DNA from: an uncultured Collinsella sp. | GTDB lineage: Bacteria; Actinomycetota; Coriobacteriia; Coriobacteriales; Coriobacteriaceae | Assembly (NCBI GenBank): GCA_900546775.1 | Contig: UREM01000034.1 | Coordinates: 1-21,501 of the forward strand | DNA: 21,501 nucleotides | Direction: 5' to 3' | Shown here: positions 7,601 to 13,943 of the stretch, in pieces | Numbering within the stretch: position 1 is the first letter of the stretch | How the letters are laid out: every line of letters begins with the position of its first letter | Notes under the pieces: generated by a model | Told to the model about the DNA's origin: nothing | What the model saw: only the letters and a program-made list of their open reading frames with translations | Databases searched by the model: none | Translations under genes and position numbers: made by a program

Positions 7601-8557
7601 ACTCCGCTGGTGAGTGTTCAGGGCGGCAAGACCTATGTGTACTTCACCGTTAACAGCGCGGATAGCAAGGATTACGTCAACTACTCTGCTGGTGGTGGCG
7701 TGTATCGCTATACGCTCGGCGATGCAGAGGCGACGCAGATTTATGATGCGGCTGGCCATTACCAGTACTGTGACTCTCCGGTCATTGCCGATGCTTCTGG
7801 CAATCTCTACTACATTAATGACTCGGGCACGCTGTTCAAGCTCGGGGCCGTTGAGTCTTGGACGGTCGCCTTTAATTCCAACGGCGGGTCTGCTTGCGAC
7901 ACTAAGTTTGTTGCTACGGCCGACGGCAAGCTGGTCAAGCCGGCCGATCCGACGCGCGATGGCTACACTTTCGGCGGTTGGTTCACCGATGAGGCTTGCA
8001 CGCAGGCGTATGACTTCAGTACACCGGTGACGGCCGATCTGACGCTGTATGCCAAGTGGACCAAGAATGCCGTTAACCCTGGCGGCAATGGCGGTTCTGG
8101 CACTAATGGTGGCAACGGTGGCGCTGGCAACGGTTCCGGCGCTGGCGCTGGCACTGGCACGGGTTCCGGCTCCGGCTCTAAGGGCCAGCAGGCCGGCGGC
8201 GCTATCGCCCCGGGTCAGAAGCCGGTGACCAAGACGACGGTGTCGACCAAGACCGAGACCAAGGACAACAAGTCCGACAAGAAGGACACCGATAAGTCCG
8301 ATAAGAAGGACGAGAAGAAGTCTGACAAGAAGTCTGACAAGAAGTCTGACAAGAAGTCTGACAAGAAGGACAGCAAGTCCGACAAGAAGTCCGATTCCAA
8401 GTCCGATACGGGTGCTGCTTCCACGACTACTGCTAATAAGTCCTCTAGTGCTTCCGAGCAGGAGACTGGCACCAACCCGCTCGCCATCGTTGGCATCGCC
8501 GCTGGCGTCATCGGTCTCGCCATCGTCGGTGTGTTCGTGTTCACCAAACGTCGGTAG
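4652..8557 (+). CDS. Large surface protein: four DUF4430 (transcobalamin-like) modules, beta-propeller, membrane anchor
   Basis: Encodes 1301 residues. AGGAGG (4640-4645) lies 6 bases before ATG 4652. Layout: a long export signal with basic n-region and cleavage near A74; an Ala/Ser/Thr/Glu-rich linker to about 172; four DUF4430 modules (about 174-287, 297-400, 412-520, 531-640), each ending in a W-x-x-(F/Y)-(V/I)-(D/N)-G turn and a GD-V-x-F-x-Y-type strand; a long repeat region (about 650-1070) with PQQ/beta-propeller-like blades (for example VIANGFVYIATENELIKID); an InlB-type Listeria-Bacteroides repeat (about 1070-1140, GYTFGGWF...LYAKW); a Gly/Asn/Ser linker; an SDKK-rich charged stalk (about 1193-1253); and a terminal membrane span ending KRR. 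DUF4430 resembles the beta domain of human intrinsic factor and transcobalamin. With the B12 riboswitch upstream, the likely job is corrinoid capture outside the cell. No LPXTG motif precedes the span. Binding itself is inferred. Confidence 0.9.
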   Translation: MGELERNMRDDVGQPQGNAPSTDNGGQMDMFEDERVCASLHRRGAIARGIAKRGLVAFLAFAMAFGTTPAQLWAEGAEGIAEAVAQAATPGEDAALAGGAAEQSGAEVSDSGSAPAASAATTEAATGDEGSATGESPATSEQSSTAPTGQAGSAAAAAVQTENPTETGDVAKKQVEVSFSIIGTDADGKAQTWVAPTQLKLDEGSTAADAFVKLQQKAGFKAKYDPNTAYGFYLESITSPSDGRTLAFDPATYAYWQLFVDGASSSVGASSVKLTQGQKIEFAYTAGSSSPVVKDQVAANVTVIGRDAQGKTQTWVDNAQYVVTSGSNALDLTKVALEANDIDAVVAGSFILSLKYNGVELGKPLDYSTYWQLFINGKSSDCTADNVTIHAGDTVTWFYGGWGDQLPSDSVHASVQVLGKDKDGKQQVWASTGQTSLKAGSTAKDLLEQTGLRLDSSESSWGWFLNGIYSPFDVDGKPYVGDAATNSYWRFYVNGEFKNVGAGAYELQEGDAVTFMYAGDSDALPGQVLGSVDVIGPDVNGNNTRWGSASNVSLPEGSTAQNLIEAFLKAKSVAYNGSQSGEYWLLNSITSPFDHKPYGWDGATNRFWHLYINGELTSLCANQVTLKSGDKVTLAYTTDDSPMPDPDKIVVDPSATTPDWDAEWAGYGNSGNGTSVTDAKTPAQAAGLKWAFDWKAESGQQYANCSEPVIANGFVYIATENELIKIDSSTGKKVASAPLASKVSYTSRPIYTNGLIIVPLNGGAVQAITADKLICKWLTPGLTDLTQSSCTVVSDGEYVYVGSVDISYDENYNATYGNGSFARIKIATGEVSWQNIDPAEGYYWTGAALTDKYAIVPTSAGTLKCIDKTTGDVVSTMKLGAVANADCIADPSNGSTFYQMTHDGKLHVISLSAKGVLSEQKTVDLGLTNNLSAPAVSGDNLIVGGQTATGSALVLYNLKTSKTTMVAAADGKALPAGLNGIAATPLVSVQGGKTYVYFTVNSADSKDYVNYSAGGGVYRYTLGDAEATQIYDAAGHYQYCDSPVIADASGNLYYINDSGTLFKLGAVESWTVAFNSNGGSACDTKFVATADGKLVKPADPTRDGYTFGGWFTDEACTQAYDFSTPVTADLTLYAKWTKNAVNPGGNGGSGTNGGNGGAGNGSGAGAGTGTGSGSGSKGQQAGGAIAPGQKPVTKTTVSTKTETKDNKSDKKDTDKSDKKDEKKSDKKSDKKSDKKSDKKDSKSDKKSDSKSDTGAASTTTANKSSSASEQETGTNPLAIVGIAAGVIGLAIVGVFVFTKRR
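5171..6571 (+). repeat. Four tandem DUF4430 coding modules
   Basis: Four diverged modules of about 105-115 codons run at roughly 5171-5512, 5540-5851, 5885-6211 and 6242-6571. Each starts with a V-x-V-I/L-G-x-D strand, has a Gly-Ser-Thr-Ala helix start (the second module is the most diverged there), an SITSP/GIYSP turn in modules 1, 3 and 4, and a W-x-x-F/Y-V/I-D/N-G strand. They are similar in protein rather than DNA, which indicates old duplications. Confidence 0.75.
8321..8368 (+). repeat. Perfect 12-bp tandem repeat, four units, coding for SDKK
   Basis: TCTGACAAGAAG occurs four times without change, with degenerate units (TCCGACAAGAAG, TCCGATAAGAAG) on either side. It encodes the Ser-Asp-Lys-Lys stalk next to the C-terminal anchor. 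The unit is a multiple of three, so gain or loss of copies would change stalk length without a frameshift. Confidence 0.9.
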
Positions 8558-8566
8558 GTGAGGGCT

Positions 8567-9475
8567 GTGTCCAATAAATCCAAGGACGCTGACCCCAAGC
8601 AACCAGATTCCTCGTTTATCCAGCTTGACGATGCAAAGCAAAAGGGCGCCGCTTCGGCGGCGTCCGCCCCTCGCTGCAAGGCGCTCCTCGGCGTTCTGAC
8701 TGCCGCGTGCACCATTCTGATCGTCGTCTCGCTGGGTTTCGTCCATCCTTCCACAAGCGGTGCCTGGTCCATCGACTGGATCATTCAGACCGTGACGGGG
8801 GAGAGCGTCGTAACCAAGGACGCCAAGGGGTCTGACTCGACTACGACTTCGGGCGAGGCCAGTTCCAAGGATTCCAAGTCATCGAATGACGCAAAAGATG
8901 AGTCCAAGCATTCTGATGAGTCCAAGTCCAAGGATGATTCCGAGTCTTCAAACAAGGAATCGGACAAGAACTCGGATAACAAGAAGTCCGAGGACCAGGA
9001 CGGCAAGAAGTCTGGCGATAAATCCGCTGCCCAAAATACGGGAGCCGGTGATACTTCCAATGCGTCTGGCGGTGCTTCTTCGGGCGGTGGCCAGTCGTCT
9101 GATAGAGCCTCATCCTCTAATGGAGGAAACGCCTCCTCGGGCGGCCAGAGCGGCTCGCAGGAGTCCAGCTACGTAACAGTGACGGTTTCGGTCACATCGA
9201 GCGCTGTGGGCAATCCTGTGTCTTCCGGTGGCACCTTTACCTTTAACGAAGGCGCTACCGTCTACGATGCCCTGTGCGCGCTGGGCCTTTCTGTCAACGC
9301 ACAGGGCTCGTCGTACGGCACGTATGTCTCCGCGATTGGTGGTTTGGCCGAGAAACAGTACGGCGGCACGAGCGGCTGGATGTACTCCGTCAACGGCTCA
9401 ACGCCCATGACGGCCTGCAGCAACTACGTTCTCTCCAACGGCGACAACGTGGTCTGGTATTACGTTACAGGCTAG
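8567..9475 (+). CDS. N-terminally anchored protein with a C-terminal DUF4430 module
   Basis: Encodes 302 residues from GTG 8567, which AGGTGA (8556-8561) precedes by 5 bases; GTG 8558, directly after the previous stop codon, is the alternative. A cytosolic N-terminus of about 36 residues is followed by one hydrophobic span (about 38-60), a Ser/Lys/Asp/Glu-rich linker (about 75-160), a Gly/Ser-rich hinge, and one DUF4430 module (about 201-302) with the GWMYSVNG turn and a GDNVVWYYVTG end. The gene follows the large DUF4430 protein by 9 bases, so it shares the riboswitch-controlled transcript. Topology is opposite to its neighbour: anchor first, binding module outermost. It is probably a second corrinoid-binding component nearer the membrane. 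Its low-complexity linker matches the neighbour's stalk in composition. Ligand binding is inferred from family and context. Confidence 0.88.
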   Translation: MSNKSKDADPKQPDSSFIQLDDAKQKGAASAASAPRCKALLGVLTAACTILIVVSLGFVHPSTSGAWSIDWIIQTVTGESVVTKDAKGSDSTTTSGEASSKDSKSSNDAKDESKHSDESKSKDDSESSNKESDKNSDNKKSEDQDGKKSGDKSAAQNTGAGDTSNASGGASSGGGQSSDRASSSNGGNASSGGQSGSQESSYVTVTVSVTSSAVGNPVSSGGTFTFNEGATVYDALCALGLSVNAQGSSYGTYVSAIGGLAEKQYGGTSGWMYSVNGSTPMTACSNYVLSNGDNVVWYYVTG

Positions 9476-9497
9476 AGGCCTCGACATAGCGCGCCAG

Positions 9498-9535
9498 ACG
9501 GGCGGTTCGGACAAACATCCGGGCCGCCCGTTTTT
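9498..9535 (+). terminator. Rho-independent terminator ending the DUF4430 operon
   Basis: ACGGGCGG (9498-9505) pairs perfectly with CCGCCCGT (9524-9531), an inner CGGA/TCCG pair adds to the stem, and the T-run spans 9531-9535. Confidence 0.88.
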
Positions 9536-9574
9536 CATGCGAATGGGATTGGGTTGCCGGGTCTCTCGGCAAAC

Positions 9575-9608
9575 AAAAAACCGGTTGGAATGGGAATTCC
9601 AACCGGTT
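9575..9608 (-). terminator. Rho-independent terminator for the minus-strand GtrA genes
   Basis: AACCGGTTGGAAT (9579-9591) pairs with 9596-9608 through 13 perfect pairs around the tetraloop GGGA. On the minus strand the stem runs into a T-tract (9580-9575). It lies 26 bases past the stop codon of the GtrA-like gene. With the plus-strand terminator just before it, the two transcription units are sealed from each other. Confidence 0.88.
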
Positions 9609-9634
9609 ATACATTCAAGCAAATAGTGAATCGA

Positions 9635-10042
9635 CTACGACCGTGCGCCCTCGAGGAAGAAGCGGCGGCTAAAGTAGTTGTACCAGGTGACCAAGAACGT
9701 GGCGATGGCTTTCATGGCCTGGTAGCCGATGCTCAAAAACGTGACGCCCACAAACATATACAGATCGTTGAGGCCCAAGCCAATCACCGACAGGATGGTG
9801 AAGATCGTGAACTCGCGCTTGCGGCTCATGCCCTCGCGGTGGTCGAACACGTACTTCATGCTGAGCCAGTAGTTGACCACGACGGACGTGATAAACGAGA
9901 GCGTGGTACTCATCAAAAAGTCGAGGTGGAACAGCTCGACGAGCGCAATGAGCATGCCCCAATCGATGCCAAAGGAGATAAGACCCACGACAGCGAACTT
10001 GAGGAACTGCTTGGTATGAGGTTGTGCCAGTGCCTTGCGCAC
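9635..10042 (-). CDS. GtrA-family membrane protein (first of two)
   Basis: About 135 residues from GTG 10042, chosen because the sequence upstream in frame (to a TTG at 10123) lacks family similarity and a ribosome-binding site; GGAT lies about 8 bases before the GTG. Four hydrophobic segments and the family pattern FLKFAVVGLISFGID at the start, NYWLSMKYVF in the middle and a charged RRFFLEG end identify GtrA/DPMS-type small membrane proteins. Such proteins are thought to help move polyprenyl-linked sugars across the membrane or work with glycosyltransferases in wall polysaccharide modification. No glycosyltransferase lies nearby, so the substrate cannot be told. It is a clear paralogue of the next gene upstream. 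A weak -10 (TATAGT at 10131-10126, minus strand) could give it its own promoter. Confidence 0.85.
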   Translation of the reverse strand: MRKALAQPHTKQFLKFAVVGLISFGIDWGMLIALVELFHLDFLMSTTLSFITSVVVNYWLSMKYVFDHREGMSRKREFTIFTILSVIGLGLNDLYMFVGVTFLSIGYQAMKAIATFLVTWYNYFSRRFFLEGARS

Positions 10043-10123
10043 GTAATCACATCCAATGCGTTGATGAATCGAGCAAAGAGTTACTTTAGAGCTTTTGCAT
10101 GGGAAACGTAAGGTCTTTGGCAA

Positions 10124-10262
10124 GAACTATACGAACTCGTCAAATTTGCAAGAGACAATCCGCAAACGTTGTAAAATCGTCCGTAAACGAGCAAGACCCA
10201 CGAACAGCGCTGCGTTCGACGCGCGCCGTCCGTGGGCCCCGTAGTGCAAGGAGGAGGTCGAG
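10124..10262 (-). other. Intergenic stretch between the two GtrA genes, with a weak hairpin
   Basis: CCCACG (10198-10203) pairs with CGTGGG (10230-10235) across a GC-rich loop. On the minus strand the stem is followed by TCTTGCTCGTTT, a poor T-tract. This could weaken read-through from the upstream GtrA gene. No open reading frame of interest was seen. Confidence 0.35.
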
Positions 10263-10658
10263 CTACTTGGTCTCGTCGCCCTCCAGGAAGATCTTTCGGG
10301 TCACAAAGTTGTAGACCATAACAAGCGCGGTGGCGCAAATCTTGGCGATATTGGCCTCGAGTCCCAGGCCGGCGTTGAGTGTCAACACGATACCGTCGTT
10401 GAGTGCCAGGCCGATCACGGACAGCACGACAAAGATAATGAACTCGCGGCGGCGGCTCATGCCTTCCTTGTGCGCAAACACGTATTTCATGCTTGCGAGG
10501 TAGTTAAAGATGAGTGAGATGATAAAGCCGCTGGTGTTGGCGATTAGGATGTTAAGGCCCAGACCGTAGTGGAGCAGATTCATAATGCCAAAGTCGATAA
10601 CCGTGGCAATGACACCGACGACGCCAAATTTCATGATCTGCGCAAGGAGCTTTTGCAT
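10263..10658 (-). CDS. GtrA-family membrane protein (second of two)
   Basis: 131 residues from ATG 10658; AAGGCAGG sits 4 bases before it, whereas the in-frame ATG at 10721 has no such site. Four predicted spans. It begins MQKLLAQIMKFGVVGVIATV, carries NYLASMKYVFAHKEGMSRRR, and ends RKIFLEGDETK. It shares with its neighbour the block SMKYVF-x-H-x-EGMSR-x-REF and LSVIGL-x-LND, so the pair arose by tandem duplication. GtrA proteins are often single genes beside a glycosyltransferase; two adjacent copies without one are less usual and might work as a hetero-oligomer. It starts 78 bases after the fbp stop codon on the same strand, so partial co-transcription with fbp is possible. Confidence 0.88.
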   Translation of the reverse strand: MQKLLAQIMKFGVVGVIATVIDFGIMNLLHYGLGLNILIANTSGFIISLIFNYLASMKYVFAHKEGMSRRREFIIFVVLSVIGLALNDGIVLTLNAGLGLEANIAKICATALVMVYNFVTRKIFLEGDETK

Positions 10659-10736
10659 GGTACCTGCCTTAGGGTGGCGCCGGGACGCCGTGGGGATGAC
10701 AAACTCAGCAAGTTTAGCCAATCCCCGCGGGTGGGG

Positions 10737-12653
10737 CTAGACGCGCTCCTCGATAGCACCGTTTCTATATGCATCGAGCAGCTGGCGCAGATCCTGGATC
10801 TGGCTGCGAATCTTGACACCGGAATCGGTGTCGCTCACCATGCGGCGACGGTCTGCTTGGTCAAAACGGTTGGTCTCGCTTTCGATGTCCACGTTGCGCG
10901 TGAGTGCCTCGGCAACCGTCGTAAAGGCCCGGTGCGACTTGAGGCGGCAGCCGCGCGAGCTCGAGATGAGCGTATAGCCGGCGATACCCGTCTTGGGATG
11001 GTAAGCGCGGCAGAAGCCGCCATCGATGACCAGCAGCTTGCCGTTGGCGCGGATGGGCTGCTCACCCTTGGTGGTTTTAACGGGCGTGTGGCCGTTGATG
11101 ATGTGGCCGGTCGGTGAACATGCCATGGGCACGACGCCAAACTCGCGCATGATGTCATCGCAGACCGAGGGCGACTTGGTAAGCGTAAAGTACGGGTCCA
11201 TCGGCTCGACCCAGGTGCTCTTATCGGCGATATAGGCGCGCTCAAAGGTACGCACCAGGCGTCCGCTGGCGGGTGAGTTAAAGCCAATCCACAGGTACCA
11301 CATCCAGTCGAGGGCGTTGCGGTCGCCCACGCGCCAGGCGCGGCGGGCGATGTGGTCGCAAAAATCGAGATAATCGCGGCCAGCGTGCCAGGTGCCCAGA
11401 CAGTTCATGCTGCTAAAGGTGCCGTCTTCGTTGAGCGGCACGCAGCCATGGAACAGCAGGTTGCCGTTGGCGACCTTGTACATCGAGCCGTGGGAATAGA
11501 GGAAATCGATATGGCGATGCAGGTGATCGGCGGTGACAAACTCGGACACGAGCTTGTCGATGATGTGCTGCTCCTGAGACGTGAGCGTATAGGGGTCCGT
11601 CGGGTCGACGGTGGGGAAGTCGTTGGTCGTGAGCGGCCACACGCTGCCGTCGGCAAGCGTGACCGTGCTGGCGTCGTGATCGATCTTGTCGAGCAGCAGG
11701 CGATCTGCCATGTCGAACTCGGGGTGGCGCTGGATAATCTGGCCCTCGAGCTTAAAAAGCAGGACGTTAATGGCTTTGATGAGCGGGCTGATGGACTCGC
11801 CGGCGGTATAGGTGGCGTCGGCGAAGGCGACAAGCTCGCGCAGCGAGATGCCATAGTCGTTCTCAAGAATCTCATAGTTGTCGTAGCGCAGGTTGTTGCG
11901 CAGCACCGTGGCGATGCAGGCGGGCTCGCCGGCAGCGGCGCCCATCCACAGCAGGTCGTGGTTGCCCCACTGAATGTCGAGCGAATGATAGGTAAGCAGG
12001 CGGTCCATAATCTTGGCCGCGCCGCCACCGCGGTCGAAGATGTCGCCCACCAGGTGCAGGTGGTCGACGGCGAGGCGCTTGATGAGTGAGGCGAGCGACT
12101 CGATAAAGTCGTCGGCGCTGGCGGTCTCCAAGATGGATTCGATAATGCGCTCGTGATAACGCACGCGGTAGTTGTTCTCATCCGGATGCGTGTGCAGCAA
12201 CTCGTCGATGATGTAGGCGTAATCGCGCGGGATGGCCTTACGCACTTTGGAGCGGGTATAGCGGCTCGAAAGCGAGCGGGCGACCACAATGAGTCGGTCG
12301 AGCATGGTCTTGTACCAGGTGGGCGAGTCCTCACGCCGGCTGCGGACAAGATCGATCTTCTCGCGCGGATAGTAGATGAGCGTGCACAGCTCGCCCTTTT
12401 CGTCAAAGGAGAGCGTGTCGCCAAAGATTTCGTCGACATGTTCGCGCACGACGCCCGAGCAGTTGTTGAGGATGTGCATAAAGGCTTCGTACTCGCCATG
12501 CACATCGCTCATAAAATGCTCGGTGCCCTTGGGCAGGTTGAGGATGGCCGAGAGGTTGATGATCTCGGTGAATGCGGATTGCTCGGTAGGGAACTGTCTC
12601 GATAGCAGGCGCAGATACTTGAAGTCTTGCGGATTGCGATCGAATGCGACCAT
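10737..12653 (-). CDS. fbp: Fructose-1,6-bisphosphatase, class III
   Basis: 638 residues, the normal length of the large class III (Firmicutes-type) enzyme, which removes the 1-phosphate of fructose 1,6-bisphosphate in gluconeogenesis in the cytosol. The metallophosphoesterase signature is complete: MSDVHGEYEAF (metal ligands D50 and H52), GDIFDRGGG (203-211) and QWGNHDLLWMG (GNHD at 230-233). NGHTPVKTTKGEQP and DGGFCRAYHPKTGIAGYTL near the C-terminus are also characteristic of the family. GGAAGGTG lies about 6 bases before ATG 12653. The promoter region contains a 9-bp inverted repeat straddling a TTGACG -35 candidate, so transcriptional repression is likely. It is followed on the same strand by the two GtrA genes. 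Confidence 0.95.
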   Translation of the reverse strand: MVAFDRNPQDFKYLRLLSRQFPTEQSAFTEIINLSAILNLPKGTEHFMSDVHGEYEAFMHILNNCSGVVREHVDEIFGDTLSFDEKGELCTLIYYPREKIDLVRSRREDSPTWYKTMLDRLIVVARSLSSRYTRSKVRKAIPRDYAYIIDELLHTHPDENNYRVRYHERIIESILETASADDFIESLASLIKRLAVDHLHLVGDIFDRGGGAAKIMDRLLTYHSLDIQWGNHDLLWMGAAAGEPACIATVLRNNLRYDNYEILENDYGISLRELVAFADATYTAGESISPLIKAINVLLFKLEGQIIQRHPEFDMADRLLLDKIDHDASTVTLADGSVWPLTTNDFPTVDPTDPYTLTSQEQHIIDKLVSEFVTADHLHRHIDFLYSHGSMYKVANGNLLFHGCVPLNEDGTFSSMNCLGTWHAGRDYLDFCDHIARRAWRVGDRNALDWMWYLWIGFNSPASGRLVRTFERAYIADKSTWVEPMDPYFTLTKSPSVCDDIMREFGVVPMACSPTGHIINGHTPVKTTKGEQPIRANGKLLVIDGGFCRAYHPKTGIAGYTLISSSRGCRLKSHRAFTTVAEALTRNVDIESETNRFDQADRRRMVSDTDSGVKIRSQIQDLRQLLDAYRNGAIEERV

Positions 12654-12671
12654 GAGGCACCTTCCGATGTG

Positions 12672-12712
12672 GTTGCTAAAACTGATAAAAACAGCGTCAA
12701 ACGTTTATCAGT
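12672..12712 (-). promoter_or_regulatory. fbp promoter with a 9-bp inverted-repeat operator
   Basis: ACTGATAAA (12681-12689) and its perfect reverse complement (12704-12712) are spaced 23 bp start to start, about two helical turns. Between them on the minus strand is TTGACG (12700-12695), and a weak TAGCAA -10 lies 16 bp on (12678-12673). The geometry suggests a dimeric regulator bound across the -35 region. The regulator is unknown. Confidence 0.5.
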
Positions 12713-12935
12713 ATGCGCCGCTTTTGTTTCGATTGGAGATGGGAGGTCGAATTGTTGGCCGAACGGTTTGGTAAATCGATTTAGTCGAGGTGGATATGGC
12801 GGTTGAATGGAGACGCGGGGTCGTTTTGCAGGCGCATGCCTCCGGGATCGATAGAGATGATGACGGTAAAGATGTTCACTACCTTTGGTTCAATTTGGTA
12901 AATAGTGGACATTTGTACCGTATTCACATTTGCTG
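12713..12935. other. Divergent intergenic region between fbp and the DegV gene
   Basis: Nothing coding is convincing here. The plus frame that runs through it into the DegV gene has no family similarity and no ribosome-binding site at its early starts. The region is AT-richer than its surroundings, as expected for control DNA serving two divergent genes. Confidence 0.5.
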
Positions 12936-12944
12936 TGCGATAAT
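12936..12944 (+). promoter_or_regulatory. Extended -10 promoter for the DegV gene
   Basis: TGCGATAAT matches an extended -10 (TGn followed by GATAAT). Transcription would start near 12951 and give a short leader of about 22 nt holding the AAGGAG site. No good -35 is present, which is acceptable with an extended -10. The same nine bases occur at the predicted promoter of the synthetase gene (minus strand, 18916-18908). Confidence 0.5.
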
Positions 12945-12972
12945 TTGCGCAGCAATGAGTAAGGAGCCTCAT

Positions 12973-13863
12973 ATGAGTGATTTTGTCCTGACCTGTGAAT
13001 CCGCCGCCGATCGAACCCGCGAGTTCTTTGAATCGCGCAATATCCCTGTCGTGTGTTTTCATTACGAGATCGACGATGTTGTCTATACGGACGATCTGTA
13101 TCAGTCGATTGCGCCGGACGAGTTTTTTGCCCAGATTGCCGCGGGCGCCATGCCCAAGACGTCTCAGGTGAGCGTGGGTGAGTACGAGGAGTTTTGGGAA
13201 CCGTTCGTTGCCGGGGGTAAAGACGTGCTGCACCTGACCTTGTCGTCGGGTATTTCGGGCACGTATGGATCGGCCTGCGTTGCGGCGCAGATGCTCGCGG
13301 ACCGCTATCCCCAGGGCGGCAAGGTGCGCGTCATCGATTCGCTGGCGGCGTCTTCGGGCTTTGGCCTGTTGCTGGAATATGCCGCCGACGTGCGCGATAG
13401 CGGTGCTTCGCTCGACGAGACGGCTGCCTGGGTTGAGGAGCACAAGCTCAACCTACACCACTGGTTCTTCTCGACCGATCTGTCGAGCTACCTGCGCGGC
13501 GGTCGCATTTCGGCTGCGAGCGCGATCATCGGCACGGCGCTTAAGATTTGCCCGCTTATGACGGTCGATTGCGAAGGTGGGCTGTCGCCACGTGAGAAGA
13601 TTCGCACTAAGAAGCGCGCGATTTCCGAGATGGCTAAGACCATGATGGCACACGTGCAGGACGGTGCGGATTATTCGGGTAAGTGCATCATGTCGCACTC
13701 GGCGTGCCGCGAGGATGCCGAGGCGGTTGCGGCGCTGATTGAGGAACAGGTTCCGCAGCTTAAAGGCAAGATTGAGATCAATAACATCGGTACTCTGATT
13801 GGCTCGCATACCGGACCCGGTACGGTGGCGCTCTTCTTTATGGGCGACAAGCGCGTGGATTAA
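12973..13863 (+). CDS. DegV-family fatty-acid-binding protein
   Basis: 296 residues, typical for the family. DegV/FakB proteins bind a single fatty acid and, in FakA/FakB systems, present it for phosphorylation so exogenous fatty acids can enter phospholipids. Seen here: the PKTSQVSVGEYEEF block (the SQ-containing loop), HLTLSSGISGTYGSA with the Ser pair near the lipid head group, VIDSLAASSGFGLL, LSSYLRGGRISAASAIIG, and the C-terminal GSHTGPGTVALFFMG. AAGGAG (12961-12966) lies 6 bases before ATG 12973; ATG 12955 has no site. The gene stands alone, with its own extended -10 promoter and a terminator shared with the convergent gene. No FakA kinase is in the window, so membership of a Fak system is inferred. 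Confidence 0.93.
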   Translation: MSDFVLTCESAADRTREFFESRNIPVVCFHYEIDDVVYTDDLYQSIAPDEFFAQIAAGAMPKTSQVSVGEYEEFWEPFVAGGKDVLHLTLSSGISGTYGSACVAAQMLADRYPQGGKVRVIDSLAASSGFGLLLEYAADVRDSGASLDETAAWVEEHKLNLHHWFFSTDLSSYLRGGRISAASAIIGTALKICPLMTVDCEGGLSPREKIRTKKRAISEMAKTMMAHVQDGADYSGKCIMSHSACREDAEAVAALIEEQVPQLKGKIEINNIGTLIGSHTGPGTVALFFMGDKRVD

Positions 13864-13899
13864 TTTGCCCCATCACGTCGCTGCATGATTGCTCAAACG

Positions 13900-13940
13900 A
13901 AAACGGCCCGCCTCACGTTTGTGGGGCGGGCCAAGATGTT
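13900..13940. terminator. Bidirectional terminator between convergent genes
   Basis: GGCCCGCCTCAC (13905-13916) pairs with GTGGGGCGGGCC (13921-13932) through 12 pairs, one G-U, around GTTT. On the minus strand the stem is followed by GTTTTCGTTT, a fair T-tract; on the plus strand by AAGATGTTTT, a poorer one. It sits between the stop codons of the DegV gene and the minus-strand gene at 13944. Confidence 0.8.
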
Positions 13941-13943
13941 TTG

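Noticed and set aside
8230..8420. Regularly spaced repeats considered as a CRISPR array
   Set aside because: The repeat is a 12-bp in-frame unit without spacers and encodes the SDKK stalk of the surface protein.
8440..8557. An LPXTG sortase signal at the end of the large surface protein
   Set aside because: The span and basic tail are present, but the sequence before them is ETGTNPLA, with no LPxTG or close variant, so it is not annotated as one.
4415..8746. A very long open frame of about 1440 codons on the minus strand, opposite the large DUF4430 gene
   Set aside because: It is the antisense shadow of a GC-biased gene. The product is Arg/Leu/Gly-rich without any domain, it overlaps the riboswitch on the other strand, and the plus strand has a clear signal peptide, known domains and a ribosome-binding site.
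10043..10123. A 27-residue N-terminal extension of the first GtrA protein
   Set aside because: It would start at a TTG without a ribosome-binding site, and the paralogue begins at the position matching GTG 10042.
12790..12972. A 61-residue N-terminal extension of the DegV protein
   Set aside because: The extension has no similarity to the family, crosses the predicted promoter, and ATG 12973 has an ideal AAGGAG site.
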